This document shows positions 47,590 to 56,424 of a stretch of 64,000 nt of DNA, in pieces. Below the pieces are notes generated by a model, which was not told the origin of the DNA, searched no databases, and was given only the letters and a program-made list of their open reading frames with translations. The stretch is taken from positions 94,723 through 158,722 of the forward strand of contig NZ_AONQ01000003.1 of the NCBI RefSeq assembly GCF_000342045.1, read 5' to 3'. The stretch's first letter is position 1; every line of letters begins with the position of its first letter. The stretch is from Paramagnetospirillum caucaseum. Its GTDB lineage: Bacteria; Pseudomonadota; Alphaproteobacteria; Rhodospirillales; Magnetospirillaceae. The position numbers and the translations under genes are program-made.

Positions 47590-48289
47590 CGGGTCCCCCG
47601 TATCGGTGCAGTTGCGGACCAAAACGCTTCAGCCAGGCGCGCGGCGCGGCGCAATCGCCGGCCAGTCCCTCGACCAGCGCCCAGAAATCGGGTCCGTGAT
47701 TCATCTCGGCCAGGTGGGCGACCTCGTGGGCGGCGACGTAGCGCCCGACGAAGCCGGGGGCCAGCACCAGCCGCCAGGAAAACGACAGGTCGCCCCGCGC
47801 GGTGCAGCTGCCCCAGCGCGACGTGGTGTCGCGCACCGAGACGCGGCCCACCTTGCGGCCCAGCCGGGCGGCCAGTTCGCGGGAATGATGGGCCATCACC
47901 ATGCGGGCCTCGTCCCTCAGGAATTCCTCGACCCGGCGCGACAGGTGCTCGGCCCGGCCCGAGACGTGGATGACGCCGTCCTCGGCCCATACGCCGCGGC
48001 GCGCCTGGGGCTGGTGGCGGATCGAATGGGCCACGCCCAGCAGCGGCACCTCGCCGCCATGGGCGAAGGGGATGTGGCCGGGCAGCACGGCCAGCCGGCT
48101 CTCGATCCAGGCGCTCTGGCGCCGCGCGAAGCGCTCGGCCTCGTGTTCGGGCACGCCGTCGGGCAGCACCACCACCACCGACCCGCCGGTGGGGTCGAGG
48201 CGAAGGCTCATGTTGCGGGCCCGGCCCGACCGCTTGACGGCGATCGGCAGCGAGCGTCCGTCGAGGTGGAGGAGAAACGCTTTACCCAT
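47582..48289 (-). CDS. YgjP/DUF45-family M48-like metallopeptidase
   Basis: A 235-residue protein with DUF45 features: [25 protein letters not shown] near the N-terminus, the basic [16 protein letters not shown] segment and the metal site [16 protein letters not shown] (HExxH plus a later histidine). Members resemble SprT-type metalloproteases; the true function is unproved. The ATG at 48289 preceded by GAGGGGGCG is chosen; the longer open frame upstream lacks a ribosome site. Its stop overlaps the start of the MFS gene. It is divergent from cobQ. Confidence 0.9.
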   Translation of the reverse strand: MGKAFLLHLDGRSLPIAVKRSGRARNMSLRLDPTGGSVVVVLPDGVPEHEAERFARRQSAWIESRLAVLPGHIPFAHGGEVPLLGVAHSIRHQPQARRGVWAEDGVIHVSGRAEHLSRRVEEFLRDEARMVMAHHSRELAARLGRKVGRVSVRDTTSRWGSCTARGDLSFSWRLVLAPGFVGRYVAAHEVAHLAEMNHGPDFWALVEGLAGDCAAPRAWLKRFGPQLHRYGGPVE

Positions 48290-48375
48290 CGCCCCCTCAT
48301 ATCGTGTTCGCGCCGGCTGAGACAACCCTTGCTCGCGCCTTGCCCCCATGCGCGCGGTCTGCGACGATCCGCTCC

Positions 48376-49830
48376 ATGAAAAGAACACCCGCCCTCATGC
48401 TGCAAGGCACCGGCTCGGACGTGGGCAAGTCGCTGGTGGCCGCCGGCCTGTGCCGGCTGTTCGCCCGCCGGGGCCTTTCCGTCCGCCCGTTCAAGCCGCA
48501 GAACATGTCCAACAACGCCGCCGTGACGGCGGATGGCGGCGAGATCGGCCGCGCCCAGGCGCTGCAGGCCCGCGCCGCCGGGGTCGAGCCCCGCTCGGAC
48601 ATGAACCCGGTGCTGCTCAAGCCGCAAAGCGAGACCGGCGCCCAGGTGGTGGTGCAGGGACGCGTCATCGCCAGCGCCACGGCGCGCGATTACCACGCGC
48701 TGAAGCCCACACTGCTGCCCCGCGTGCTGGAAAGCTATGGCCGCCTCGCGGCGCAAGCCGACCTGATGGTGGTGGAAGGCGCCGGCAGCGCCGCCGAGGT
48801 CAATCTGCGCGCTGCCGACATCGCCAACATGGGCTTCGCCGAGGCCGCCGATCTGGCCGTCGTGCTGGTGGCCGACATCGACCGGGGGGGCGTGATCGCC
48901 AGCATCGTCGGCACCTGGGCCATCCTGCCGGCGCCGGAGCGGGCGCGGCTCGGGGGCTACATCATCAACCGCTTCCGCGGCGATCCCGCCCTGTTCACCC
49001 CGGCGCTCGACATCATCCGCGACCGGACCGGCCTGGAGTGCCTCGGCATCGTGCCGTGGTTTGCCGACGCCGCCCGGCTGCCGGCCGAGGATTCCGCCTC
49101 GCTGGGCAAGGGACGGGCGGGCGGCGGGGCGATGAAGGTCGCCGTGCCGCGTCTGGCGCGCATCGCCAATTTCGACGATTTCGATCCCCTGGCCGCCGAG
49201 CCGGGGGTCAGTCTCCACATGGTGGAGCCGGGCCGCCCGCTGCCGCTGGACGCCGACCTGATCGTCCTGCCCGGCTCGAAATCCACCATCGCCGACCTCG
49301 CCTTCCTGCGTGCCCAGGGCTGGGACATCGATATCGCCGCCCATGCGCGGCGGGGCGGCCGCGTGCTGGGCATCTGCGCCGGCTATCAGATGCTGGGCCG
49401 GACCGTCGCCGACCCCCTGGGGGTCGAAGGCCCGGCGGGGGGCGTGGCCGCCGGTCTCGGCCTGCTGGCGGTGGACACCGTCATGGCCGGCGACAAGGTG
49501 CTGCGCCGCGCCGCCGGCGCCGATGCCGCCGGGAACGCGGTCGAAGGCTACGAGATGCACATGGGCCGCACGGACGGCCCCGACGCGGCGAGGCCCTTCC
49601 TGACCCTGGAGGGGCGGCCCGACGGCGCGGTGTCGGCGGATGGGCGGATCATGGGCTGCTACCTGCACGGCCTGTTCTCGTCGGACGCCTTCCGCGCCGG
49701 CCTGCTGGAGTGGGAGAGCGGGCTGGAATACGAGCCCATGGTGGACGCGGTGCTCGACCGTTTGGCCGATCATCTGGAGCGGCACCTGGATGTGGGGGCG
49801 TTGCGCCGGCTCTCAGGCCTGCAACCATAG
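48376..49830 (+). CDS. cobQ: Cobyric acid synthase CobQ
   Basis: A 484-residue glutamine-dependent amidotransferase that amidates four carboxyl groups of adenosylcobyrinate diamide. The N-terminal P-loop domain has [10 protein letters not shown] and [12 protein letters not shown], then [14 protein letters not shown]; the C-terminal class I glutaminase-like domain has [10 protein letters not shown] and [11 protein letters not shown] with the active cysteine, ending [11 protein letters not shown] at 48376 lines up with the family start. It is the first of a block of cobalamin genes and its 3' end overlaps the convergent cbiB gene. Confidence 0.95.
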   Translation: MKRTPALMLQGTGSDVGKSLVAAGLCRLFARRGLSVRPFKPQNMSNNAAVTADGGEIGRAQALQARAAGVEPRSDMNPVLLKPQSETGAQVVVQGRVIASATARDYHALKPTLLPRVLESYGRLAAQADLMVVEGAGSAAEVNLRAADIANMGFAEAADLAVVLVADIDRGGVIASIVGTWAILPAPERARLGGYIINRFRGDPALFTPALDIIRDRTGLECLGIVPWFADAARLPAEDSASLGKGRAGGGAMKVAVPRLARIANFDDFDPLAAEPGVSLHMVEPGRPLPLDADLIVLPGSKSTIADLAFLRAQGWDIDIAAHARRGGRVLGICAGYQMLGRTVADPLGVEGPAGGVAAGLGLLAVDTVMAGDKVLRRAAGADAAGNAVEGYEMHMGRTDGPDAARPFLTLEGRPDGAVSADGRIMGCYLHGLFSSDAFRAGLLEWESGLEYEPMVDAVLDRLADHLERHLDVGALRRLSGLQP

Positions 49831-50808
49831 CAGGAAGATCACCAGCCCCGCCTGCATCAGGCAGGCGACGGTATAAAGGTGAAGTGCCCGCTGGATGTCC
49901 GGGGCTTCTGCCCGCGCCCGGCCCGATCCGATCCACTTCTCGTCCACCACCAGCCCGGGATACTTGCGCGGGCCGCCCAGCGCCAGGTCCAGGGCGCCGG
50001 CCGCCGCCGCCTCGGGCCAGCCGGAATTGGGCGAGCGGTGGTGGCGGGCGTCGCGCAGCATGGTGACCAGGGCGCCCCACGGCCGGCCCTCAGGCACGAA
50101 GGGGGCGGCGAGCACCAGCAGCAAGCCGGCCAGACGGGCGGGGATCAGGTTCAGCAGGTCGTCGAGCCGCGCCGAGGCCATGCCGAAGGCGCGGTACTTG
50201 TCGTTCAGGTGGCCGATCATGGAATCGGCGGTGTTGACGGTCTTGTAGAGCAGCAGACCGGGCAGGCCCAGCACCGCGTACCAGAACACCGGCGCCACCA
50301 CCCCGTCGGCGAAATTCTCGGCCAGGCTTTCGATGGCGGCACGGACCACGCCGTGGGAATCGAGGCTTTGCGGGTCGCGGCCGACGATGCGCGACACGGC
50401 GTAGCGCCCGGCCTCCAGCCCGTTCTCCTTCAGCGCCACCGCCACGTCGTGAACATGCTCGAACAGCGAGCGCTGGGCGATCAGGGTGGCGGCGACGAAC
50501 ACCTCGAACAGCCATGCATGGGGCAGCGTCCGGGCCAGGAAACTGATCACCGCGCCTGTCCCCAGCGCGCCCAGGGAAAGACCCAGCGCCACCAGCACGC
50601 CCCGGCGGCGGCGGTCGGATTCGCTGCGCTCCGGCCGGTTGAGCCGGCGGTCGAGCCCGCCGATGACCCGGCCGATCAGCACCACCGGATGGGGCAACAG
50701 GCGGAACAACGGCCCCATCTCACCCAGCGCCGCATCGACGGCGATGGCCATGAACAGCAGCATCAGGCCGTCGGGGGCGTGGGCCGATTGGGTGAACAGC
50801 GGAAACAT
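49813..50808 (-). CDS. cbiB: Adenosylcobinamide-phosphate synthase CbiB/CobD
   Basis: A 331-residue membrane enzyme that attaches the aminopropanol arm to adenosylcobyric acid. The family blocks are seen: [22 protein letters not shown] near the N-terminus, [40 protein letters not shown] and [39 protein letters not shown] (conserved in all members). The ATG at 50808 is preferred; a TTG start at 50844 adds twelve residues. Leftward, opposite to the other cobalamin genes here. Confidence 0.93.
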   Translation of the reverse strand: MFPLFTQSAHAPDGLMLLFMAIAVDAALGEMGPLFRLLPHPVVLIGRVIGGLDRRLNRPERSESDRRRRGVLVALGLSLGALGTGAVISFLARTLPHAWLFEVFVAATLIAQRSLFEHVHDVAVALKENGLEAGRYAVSRIVGRDPQSLDSHGVVRAAIESLAENFADGVVAPVFWYAVLGLPGLLLYKTVNTADSMIGHLNDKYRAFGMASARLDDLLNLIPARLAGLLLVLAAPFVPEGRPWGALVTMLRDARHHRSPNSGWPEAAAAGALDLALGGPRKYPGLVVDEKWIGSGRARAEAPDIQRALHLYTVACLMQAGLVIFLLWLQA

Positions 50809-50953
50809 CGGGCCAAGATGGTCGGGCGGGGCGGCTCTCGTCAACGGGGATGATTTGGCTGGAAACGTTTGCGCCCTCCCGCCTATAGTCCGCGTTCAAA
50901 CCGGCCGGAGGCATTGACCAGCCGGGCGGCTCGAAGGCAAGGACCAGGGCGAG

Positions 50954-51925
50954 ATGAGCGAGAAGATCGGTGTGATGTTGTGCGGCCACGGCAGCCGCGA
51001 CGTGGATGCCATCCGGGAATTCCAGGCATTGGCGGGTCATCTGGCCCACCGCCTGCCCCAATACGAGGTGGATTCGGGTTTCCTGGAATTCGCCACCCCC
51101 ATCATCCGCACCGGTCTCGACGCGTTGAAGGCCAAGGGCGTCGGCCGCATCCTGGCGGTGCCGGGCATGCTGTTCGCCGCCGGCCACGTCAAGAACGACC
51201 TGCCGTGGGAGATCAACTCCTTCGCCGCCGAGAATCCCGGCCTGCCCGTCACCTTCGGGCGCGAACTGGCCATCGACATCAAGCTGCTGGCTGCGGCAAA
51301 GGCCCGCATCGAGGAGGCCGAGGCAGCCTCCGCCGCCGGAATCGACCGCAAGGACACCCTTTTGCTGGTGGTGGGACGCGGCACCAACGACCCCGACGCC
51401 AATTCCAACATCGCCAAGGTGGCGCGCATGCTGTGGGAAGGCATGGGCTTCGGCTGGGCCGAGATCGCCTTTTCCGGCGTCGCCTATCCCCTGGTGGATC
51501 AGGCGCTGGAGCGGGTGACCCGGCTGGGCTACAAGCGGGTCGTCGTCTTCCCGTACTTCCTGTTCACCGGCATCCTGGTCAAGCGCATTTACGAGTGGAC
51601 CGATCAGGCCGCGAGCGCCCATCCCGGCGTCGAGTTCCTCAAGGCGCCCTATCTCAACGACCATCCCCTGGTGGTCGACAGCTTCGTCGAACGGGTGGGC
51701 GAGATCCTCGACGGCTCGCCGGCCATGAACTGCAGCTTGTGCAAGTACCGCGAACAGGTGGTGGGCTACGAGGCCTCGGTGGGCGCGGTGCAGGCCGGCC
51801 ATCACCACCATGTGCGCGGCATCGGCACCGATGGCGATCATGATCACGGGCATCATCATGACCACGATCATGGCCATCACCATGGTGGCCATGGCCATGC
51901 CTACCGTCCCCACCGTCACGACTGA
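50954..51925 (+). CDS. cbiX: Sirohydrochlorin cobaltochelatase CbiX, long form with His-rich tail
   Basis: A 323-residue two-repeat chelatase that inserts Co2+ into sirohydrochlorin, the first committed step of the cobalt-early B12 route. N-terminal repeat: VMLCGHGSRDVDAIREF; second repeat: LVVGRGTNDPDANSNIAKVA. Near residue 258 the MNCSLC (MxCxxC) motif matches the [4Fe-4S] site of long CbiX proteins. The tail from about residue 275 alternates His with Asp and Gly (HDHGHHHDHDHGHH), probably a cobalt reservoir. It heads the rightward operon ending with cbiG-cobJ. Confidence 0.94.
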   Translation: MSEKIGVMLCGHGSRDVDAIREFQALAGHLAHRLPQYEVDSGFLEFATPIIRTGLDALKAKGVGRILAVPGMLFAAGHVKNDLPWEINSFAAENPGLPVTFGRELAIDIKLLAAAKARIEEAEAASAAGIDRKDTLLLVVGRGTNDPDANSNIAKVARMLWEGMGFGWAEIAFSGVAYPLVDQALERVTRLGYKRVVVFPYFLFTGILVKRIYEWTDQAASAHPGVEFLKAPYLNDHPLVVDSFVERVGEILDGSPAMNCSLCKYREQVVGYEASVGAVQAGHHHHVRGIGTDGDHDHGHHHDHDHGHHHGGHGHAYRPHRHD

Positions 51926-51934
51926 GGCCGCGCG

Positions 51935-52552
51935 GTGAACGCCTGGATCAGCGATCCCGCCGAGATCTACCGCCAAAGCTTCGCCACCATCCGGGCCGAG
52001 GCCGATCTGGCGCGCATGCCCGCCGATCTGGCCGATCTGGCGGTGCGCGTGGTGCATGCCTGCGGCATGACCGAGATCGCGGCCGATCTGGCGTGGAGCG
52101 AGGGGGCGGGACTGGCCGGGGCGCAAGCCCTGCGGCGGGGGGCGCCCATCCTGGTGGACGCCGAGATGGTGGCCCATGGCATCATCCGCCGCAATCTGCC
52201 CGCCGCCAATCCGGTGATCTGCACCCTGAACGAGGTCACTCAGGCCGATGCCAAGGGTGCCTCCACCACCCGCTCGGCCCTGGCGGTGGAGAAATGGCTG
52301 CCCCGCCTCGATGGCTCGGTCGTGGCGGTGGGCAATGCACCGACCGCCCTGTTCCGCCTGCTGGAACTGATCAACGCGGGGGCGCCGCGTCCGGCCCTGA
52401 TCCTCGGCTTCGCCGTGGGCTTCGTCGGCGCGGTGGAAAGCAAGGACGCCCTGATCGCCTCGGACCTGCCCCATGTGGCGCTACGGGGCCGCCGCGGCGG
52501 CAGCGCCATGGCGGCGGCGGCGGTCAACGCCCTGGCGGGAGGGCTGTCGTGA
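51935..52552 (+). CDS. cobH: Precorrin-8X methylmutase (CobH/CbiC)
   Basis: A 205-residue enzyme moving a methyl group from C11 to C12 to yield (cobalt-)hydrogenobyrinate. Family blocks are IYRQSFATIRAEADL, VRVVHACGMTEIAADL with the catalytic histidine, GAPILVDAEMVAHGI and GFAVGFVGAVESKDAL. Start is GTG, 10 bases after cbiX, and its stop overlaps the GTG of the next gene. It works equally in the aerobic and anaerobic routes; context favours the cobalt form. Confidence 0.95.
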   Translation: MNAWISDPAEIYRQSFATIRAEADLARMPADLADLAVRVVHACGMTEIAADLAWSEGAGLAGAQALRRGAPILVDAEMVAHGIIRRNLPAANPVICTLNEVTQADAKGASTTRSALAVEKWLPRLDGSVVAVGNAPTALFRLLELINAGAPRPALILGFAVGFVGAVESKDALIASDLPHVALRGRRGGSAMAAAAVNALAGGLS

Positions 52553-53724
52553 TCACTGTGGTGGGCATCGGCGAGGACGGTCTCGACGGATTGTCGCCCG
52601 CCGCCCGGATTCTGGTCGATGGCGCCGAGGTGCTGGTGGGGGGCGCCCGCCATCTCGCCATGGTCCCGGCCGGTGCGGCCGAACGGCTGGAATGGGCCTC
52701 GCCCTTCGCCGAATCCCGCGCTCTGCTCGAATCCCGCGCCGAGCGGCGCGTGGTGGTGCTGGCCAGCGGCGAGCCCCTGTGGTTCGGTGCCGCCGCCACC
52801 CTGATCGGCTGGTTCGGGGCCGCGGCGGTTTCTGTCGTGCCCCATCCCGGCGCCTTTTCCCTGGCCGCCGCCCGGATGGGCTGGGCCATGCAGGATTGCC
52901 TGTTCCTGACCATCCACGGCCGGCCGGTGGAGTCCCTGGCCCTGCATCTGGCCCCCGGACGCCGCCTGCTGGTCCTGGCCGGGGACCGCGCCAGCCCGGC
53001 GGCGGTGACGGCGCTGCTGCGCGCCCACGGCGCCGGCGCCAGCCGGGTATTGGTGCTGGAAAACCTGGGCGGGACGGGCGAGCGGATCACCGATGCCGAT
53101 GCTTGCGCCTCGGACCTCTGCGTAGTGGCGGTGGAATGCGTCTTCGACAAGGGCGTCCGCCCGCTGTCCCTGGCGCCCGGCCTGCCCGACGAGGCCTTCG
53201 AGCATGACGGCCAGCTGACCAAGCGCGACATCCGCGCCGCCACCCTGGCCGCCCTGGCGCCGCTGCCCGGTCAGGTGCTGTGGGACGTGGGGGCGGGAAG
53301 CGGCTCCATCGCCATCGAATGGATGCGGGCCGGCGGGCGTGCCCTGGCCATCGAGGGCAAGCCCGACCGCCTGGAGCGCATTGCCCGCAACGCGGCGCGC
53401 CTCGGCGTGCCGGGGCTCGAGATCGTCGCCGGCCGCGCCCCCGACGCCCTGCCGCTCGACCGCGAGCCTCCCGACGCCATCTTCGTCGGCGGCGGGGTGT
53501 CCGAGGCCGGGCTGCTGGATATCTGCTGGTCGGCGCTGGGCCGGGGCGGGCGGCTGGTGGCCAACGCGGTGACCATGGAGGGCGAGGCGGCGCTGGTCGC
53601 CCTGTTCGGCCTGCACGGCGGCGAGATGACCCGTCTCGCGGTGGCCCATCTCGACCGGGTCGGAGGTTTCCACGCCTGGCATCCGGCCATGACCGTCACC
53701 CGTTACGTGGGGTGGAAGAAATGA
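52549..53724 (+). CDS. cobL: Precorrin-6Y C5,15-methyltransferase (CobL / CbiE-CbiT fusion)
   Basis: A 391-residue two-domain enzyme. The CbiE half (about 1-205) has VVGIGEDGLDGLSPAARIL, a SAM-dependent tetrapyrrole methylase fold; the CbiT half (about 210-391) begins TKRDIRAATLAALAPLPGQVLWDVGAGSGSIAIEW, a class I methyltransferase with decarboxylase activity. It methylates C5 and C15 and removes the acetate carboxyl at C12. Start is GTG overlapping the cobH stop. Both domains seem complete. Confidence 0.95.
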   Translation: MITVVGIGEDGLDGLSPAARILVDGAEVLVGGARHLAMVPAGAAERLEWASPFAESRALLESRAERRVVVLASGEPLWFGAAATLIGWFGAAAVSVVPHPGAFSLAAARMGWAMQDCLFLTIHGRPVESLALHLAPGRRLLVLAGDRASPAAVTALLRAHGAGASRVLVLENLGGTGERITDADACASDLCVVAVECVFDKGVRPLSLAPGLPDEAFEHDGQLTKRDIRAATLAALAPLPGQVLWDVGAGSGSIAIEWMRAGGRALAIEGKPDRLERIARNAARLGVPGLEIVAGRAPDALPLDREPPDAIFVGGGVSEAGLLDICWSALGRGGRLVANAVTMEGEAALVALFGLHGGEMTRLAVAHLDRVGGFHAWHPAMTVTRYVGWKK

Positions 53725-54419
53725 GTGCCACCCTTTACGGCATCGGCATCGGCCCCGGCGATTCCGAGCTTCTGACCCTGAAGGCGGTGCGCCTGATCAA
53801 GGAGGCGCCGGTGCTGGCCTGGCCGGCGCCGCTGGAGGGCGACGGGTTGGCCCGGACCATCGCCGCCCCGCACATCCCGGCGGGCAAGGTCGAGATCGCC
53901 ATCCGCATGGGCTTCACCGTGGACCGGGCCGGCACCGAGGCGGCCTATGACCGGGCGGCGGAAGAGATCGCCGCCCATCTGGAGGCGGGGCGCGACGTGG
54001 CCGTGCTGTGCGAGGGCGATCCCTTCTTCTTCGGCTCGTTCATCTACCTGTTCGCCCGCCTGTCGCCCCGCTTCGCCGTCGAGGTGGTGCCGGGCGTGTC
54101 GTCGATCATGGCCGCCAGCGCCGATCTGCGGGCGCCGCTCTGCGCCTGGGACGACGGGGTGGCGATCATTCCCGCCACCCGTTCGGACGCCGAGATCGAG
54201 GCGGCGCTGGCCGCTTCGGACGCCGCGGTGATCATGAAGGTCGGCCGCCACCTGCCCAAGGTCAAAGGCGTGCTGCAACGCCTCGGCCTGTGGGAAGACG
54301 CCCGCATCGTCGAACGGGTTGGCCTGCCGGGCCGCAAGGTCCACCATCCGGCCGACGTCGCCGAGCTTCCCTATTTCTCCCTGATCCTGGTGCACCGCAG
54401 AGGAAACGCATGGCTTTGA
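53721..54419 (+). CDS. cobI: Precorrin-2 C20-methyltransferase (CobI/CbiL)
   Basis: A 232-residue SAM-dependent methylase. Signatures are LYGIGIGPGDSELLTLKAVRLI at the N-terminus, VAVLCEGDPFFFGSFIYLFARL and VEVVPGVSSIMAASA. It methylates C20 of precorrin-2 or its cobalt form, directly after CbiX action. Starts on the stop of cobL (ATGA) and its end overlaps the start of the next gene by 10 bases. Confidence 0.95.
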   Translation: MSATLYGIGIGPGDSELLTLKAVRLIKEAPVLAWPAPLEGDGLARTIAAPHIPAGKVEIAIRMGFTVDRAGTEAAYDRAAEEIAAHLEAGRDVAVLCEGDPFFFGSFIYLFARLSPRFAVEVVPGVSSIMAASADLRAPLCAWDDGVAIIPATRSDAEIEAALAASDAAVIMKVGRHLPKVKGVLQRLGLWEDARIVERVGLPGRKVHHPADVAELPYFSLILVHRRGNAWL

Positions 54420-56203
54420 ACATTGCCCTGGTGGTGGTGACCCCCGCCGGACTGGAAACCGCCCGCGCCCTCCAGGCGGCGCTGCCCGGCGCCGTTCTGC
54501 ACGGCCTGAGCGGCCGGGTGGAGGCCGAGGTGGGCTTCCTGGACACCGTGGCCCATCTGCGCGCCCTGTTCGCCGCCCGCACCCCCATCGTCGGCATCTG
54601 CGCCGCCGGCATCCTGATCCGCGCCCTGGGGCCGGTGCTGGGCGACAAGCAGGCCGAGCCGCCGGTCCTTGCCGTGGCGGTGGACGGTTCCTCGGTGGTG
54701 CCGCTGCTGGGCGGCCATCACGGCGCCAACACCCTGGCGCGGCGCATCGCCCGCCACCTGGACATCCACCCGGCGCTGACCACCGCCGGGGAACTGGCGC
54801 TTGGCGTGGCGCTGGACGATCCGCCGCCCGGCTGGCGCGTCGCCAATCCCGCCGCCGCCAAGTCGGTGACCGCCGCCCTGCTGGCCGAGGAGAGCGTGGC
54901 GCTGGAGGTGGAGGCCGGCGATGCCGGCTGGCTGGACGGCCTGCCCTTCGCCGACGGCGCCGAGTATTCCATCCGCATTACCGACCGGTCGGTCGAATTC
55001 GACGATCACGAACTGGTGCTGCATCCCCCCACCCTGGCCCTGGGAGTGGGCTGCGAGCGCAATGCTCCGGCCGGGGAACTGATCGCCCTGGTCAAGGGCG
55101 TGCTGGAGCAGGAGGCGTTGTCGCCCCAATCCATCGCCTGCGTCGCCAGCATCGACCTCAAGGCCGACGAGGGGGCGGTGCACGCCCTGGCCGCCGAACT
55201 GGGCGTGCCGGCCCGCTTCTTCACCCCGGCCGAGCTGGAGGCCGAGGCGTCGCGCCTCGCCAATCCGTCCGAAGTGGTGTTCGCCGAGACCGGCTGCCAC
55301 GGCGTGGCGGAGGGCGCCGCCCTGGCGGCGGCGGGAGCGGACGGCGCCCTGGTGGTGGCCAAGGTCAAGGGGGCGCGCACCACCATGGCGGTGGCGCGGG
55401 CGCCCCGCGCCATCGCGGGCGACGGCGTCGGACGGGCGCGCGGCAAGCTGTTCGTGGTGGGCATCGGCCCCGGCACCCTCCACTGGCGTTCGCCCGAGGC
55501 CTCGGCGGCGGTGGAGGCCAGTTCCGATCTGGTGGGCTACGGCCTTTATCTCGACCTGCTGGGCCATGCGACGCAGGGCAAGGAACGCCATGAAAGCGCG
55601 CTCGGCGCCGAGGAGGCCCGCGCCGCCCGGGCGCTGGACCTCGCCGCCGAAGGCCGTACGGTCAGCCTGGTCTGTTCCGGCGACCCCGGCATCTACGCCC
55701 TGGCCACCCTGGTGTTCGAACTGCTCGACCGCAGGGCGCGCGCCGACTGGAACCGGGTCGAAATCGTCGTGGTGCCGGGCATCTCGGCGCTGCAGGCCGC
55801 CGCCGCCCGGGCCGGCGCCCCGGTCAACCACGATTTCTGCACCATCTCGCTGTCGGACCTGCTGACGCCCTGGGACAGCATCGAGACGCGGCTGAAGGCC
55901 GCCGCCATGGCCGATTTCGTGGTGTGCTTCTACAATCCCGTCTCGCAGCGCCGCCGCGACCAGTTGCCCCGGGCCCGCGACATCCTGCTGACCGGCCGTG
56001 GCCCCGACACCCCGGTGATCCTGGCCCGCCAGCTGGGCCGGTCCGGCGAGACGGTGGAGGTGATCCGCCTGGCCGATCTCGACGCCGACAAGGTGGACAT
56101 GCTGACCATGGTGGTGGTGGGCTCCAGCGAGACCCGCACCTTCACCGCCGGCCAGCACGCCTGGACCTACACGCCAAGGGGCTACGGCAAGAAGATGGTG
56201 TAG
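54410..56203 (+). CDS. Fused CbiG (cobalt-precorrin-5A hydrolase) and CobJ/CbiH (C17-methyltransferase)
   Basis: A 597-residue two-domain enzyme with AGAGGAAACGC in front of its ATG. The CbiG part (about 1-340) shows VGICAAGILIRALGPVLGDKQAEPPVLAV, the GGHHGANTLARRI stretch and the C-terminal GVGCERNAPAGELI region plus AETGCHGVAEGAAL. The CobJ part (about 345-597) has VVGIGPGTLHWRSPEA, VSLVCSGDPGIYALA and the FYNPVSQRRRDQL block. CbiG opens the ring A lactone in the cobalt-early pathway, and CobJ/CbiH performs C17 methylation with ring contraction just before it, so the two steps are linked. The open frame before 54410 is a shadow. Confidence 0.93.
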   Translation: MALNIALVVVTPAGLETARALQAALPGAVLHGLSGRVEAEVGFLDTVAHLRALFAARTPIVGICAAGILIRALGPVLGDKQAEPPVLAVAVDGSSVVPLLGGHHGANTLARRIARHLDIHPALTTAGELALGVALDDPPPGWRVANPAAAKSVTAALLAEESVALEVEAGDAGWLDGLPFADGAEYSIRITDRSVEFDDHELVLHPPTLALGVGCERNAPAGELIALVKGVLEQEALSPQSIACVASIDLKADEGAVHALAAELGVPARFFTPAELEAEASRLANPSEVVFAETGCHGVAEGAALAAAGADGALVVAKVKGARTTMAVARAPRAIAGDGVGRARGKLFVVGIGPGTLHWRSPEASAAVEASSDLVGYGLYLDLLGHATQGKERHESALGAEEARAARALDLAAEGRTVSLVCSGDPGIYALATLVFELLDRRARADWNRVEIVVVPGISALQAAAARAGAPVNHDFCTISLSDLLTPWDSIETRLKAAAMADFVVCFYNPVSQRRRDQLPRARDILLTGRGPDTPVILARQLGRSGETVEVIRLADLDADKVDMLTMVVVGSSETRTFTAGQHAWTYTPRGYGKKMV

Positions 56204-56238
56204 AGGATCCGTCCGGTATTTGATCCGCGACAGATCAT

Positions 56239-56328
56239 GTCATCCCGAGCGTCAGCGAGGGATCTCATTCTGGATATGGCATCGGCGTTCCAGGCGGAGA
56301 TCCCTCCGCCCAAGGGCGTCGGGGTGAC
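56239..56328. repeat. Large imperfect inverted repeat in intergenic region
   Basis: GTCATCCCGAGCGTCAGCGAG with GGATCTC (56239-56267) is mirrored by GAGATCCC and then GGGCGTCGGGGTGAC (56297-56328). Such palindromes starting GTCAT/CCCGA and ending in TCGGGGTGAC are widespread dispersed intergenic repeats in bacterial genomes. Here it lies in the 221-base gap after the cobalamin operon and could act as a terminator. Confidence 0.5.
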
Positions 56329-56424
56329 GGGCTATTGCAAATGCCGACCGGCATCAGGCGGCACTTGCCCCCGCCTGCGAACGTCGTATCATTTCCCGGT
56401 CACGGCTTTTCGCCCGAGGGAAAC

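Noticed and set aside
50845..50953. Possible second cobalamin riboswitch before cbiX
   Set aside because: None of the conserved boxes (GCAACTG, B12 box) is present; only a TATAGT possible -10 element was seen, without a properly spaced -35.
51820..51920. Tandem repeat or CRISPR-like pattern
   Set aside because: It is the His/Asp codon run of the CbiX tail, in frame and without spacers.
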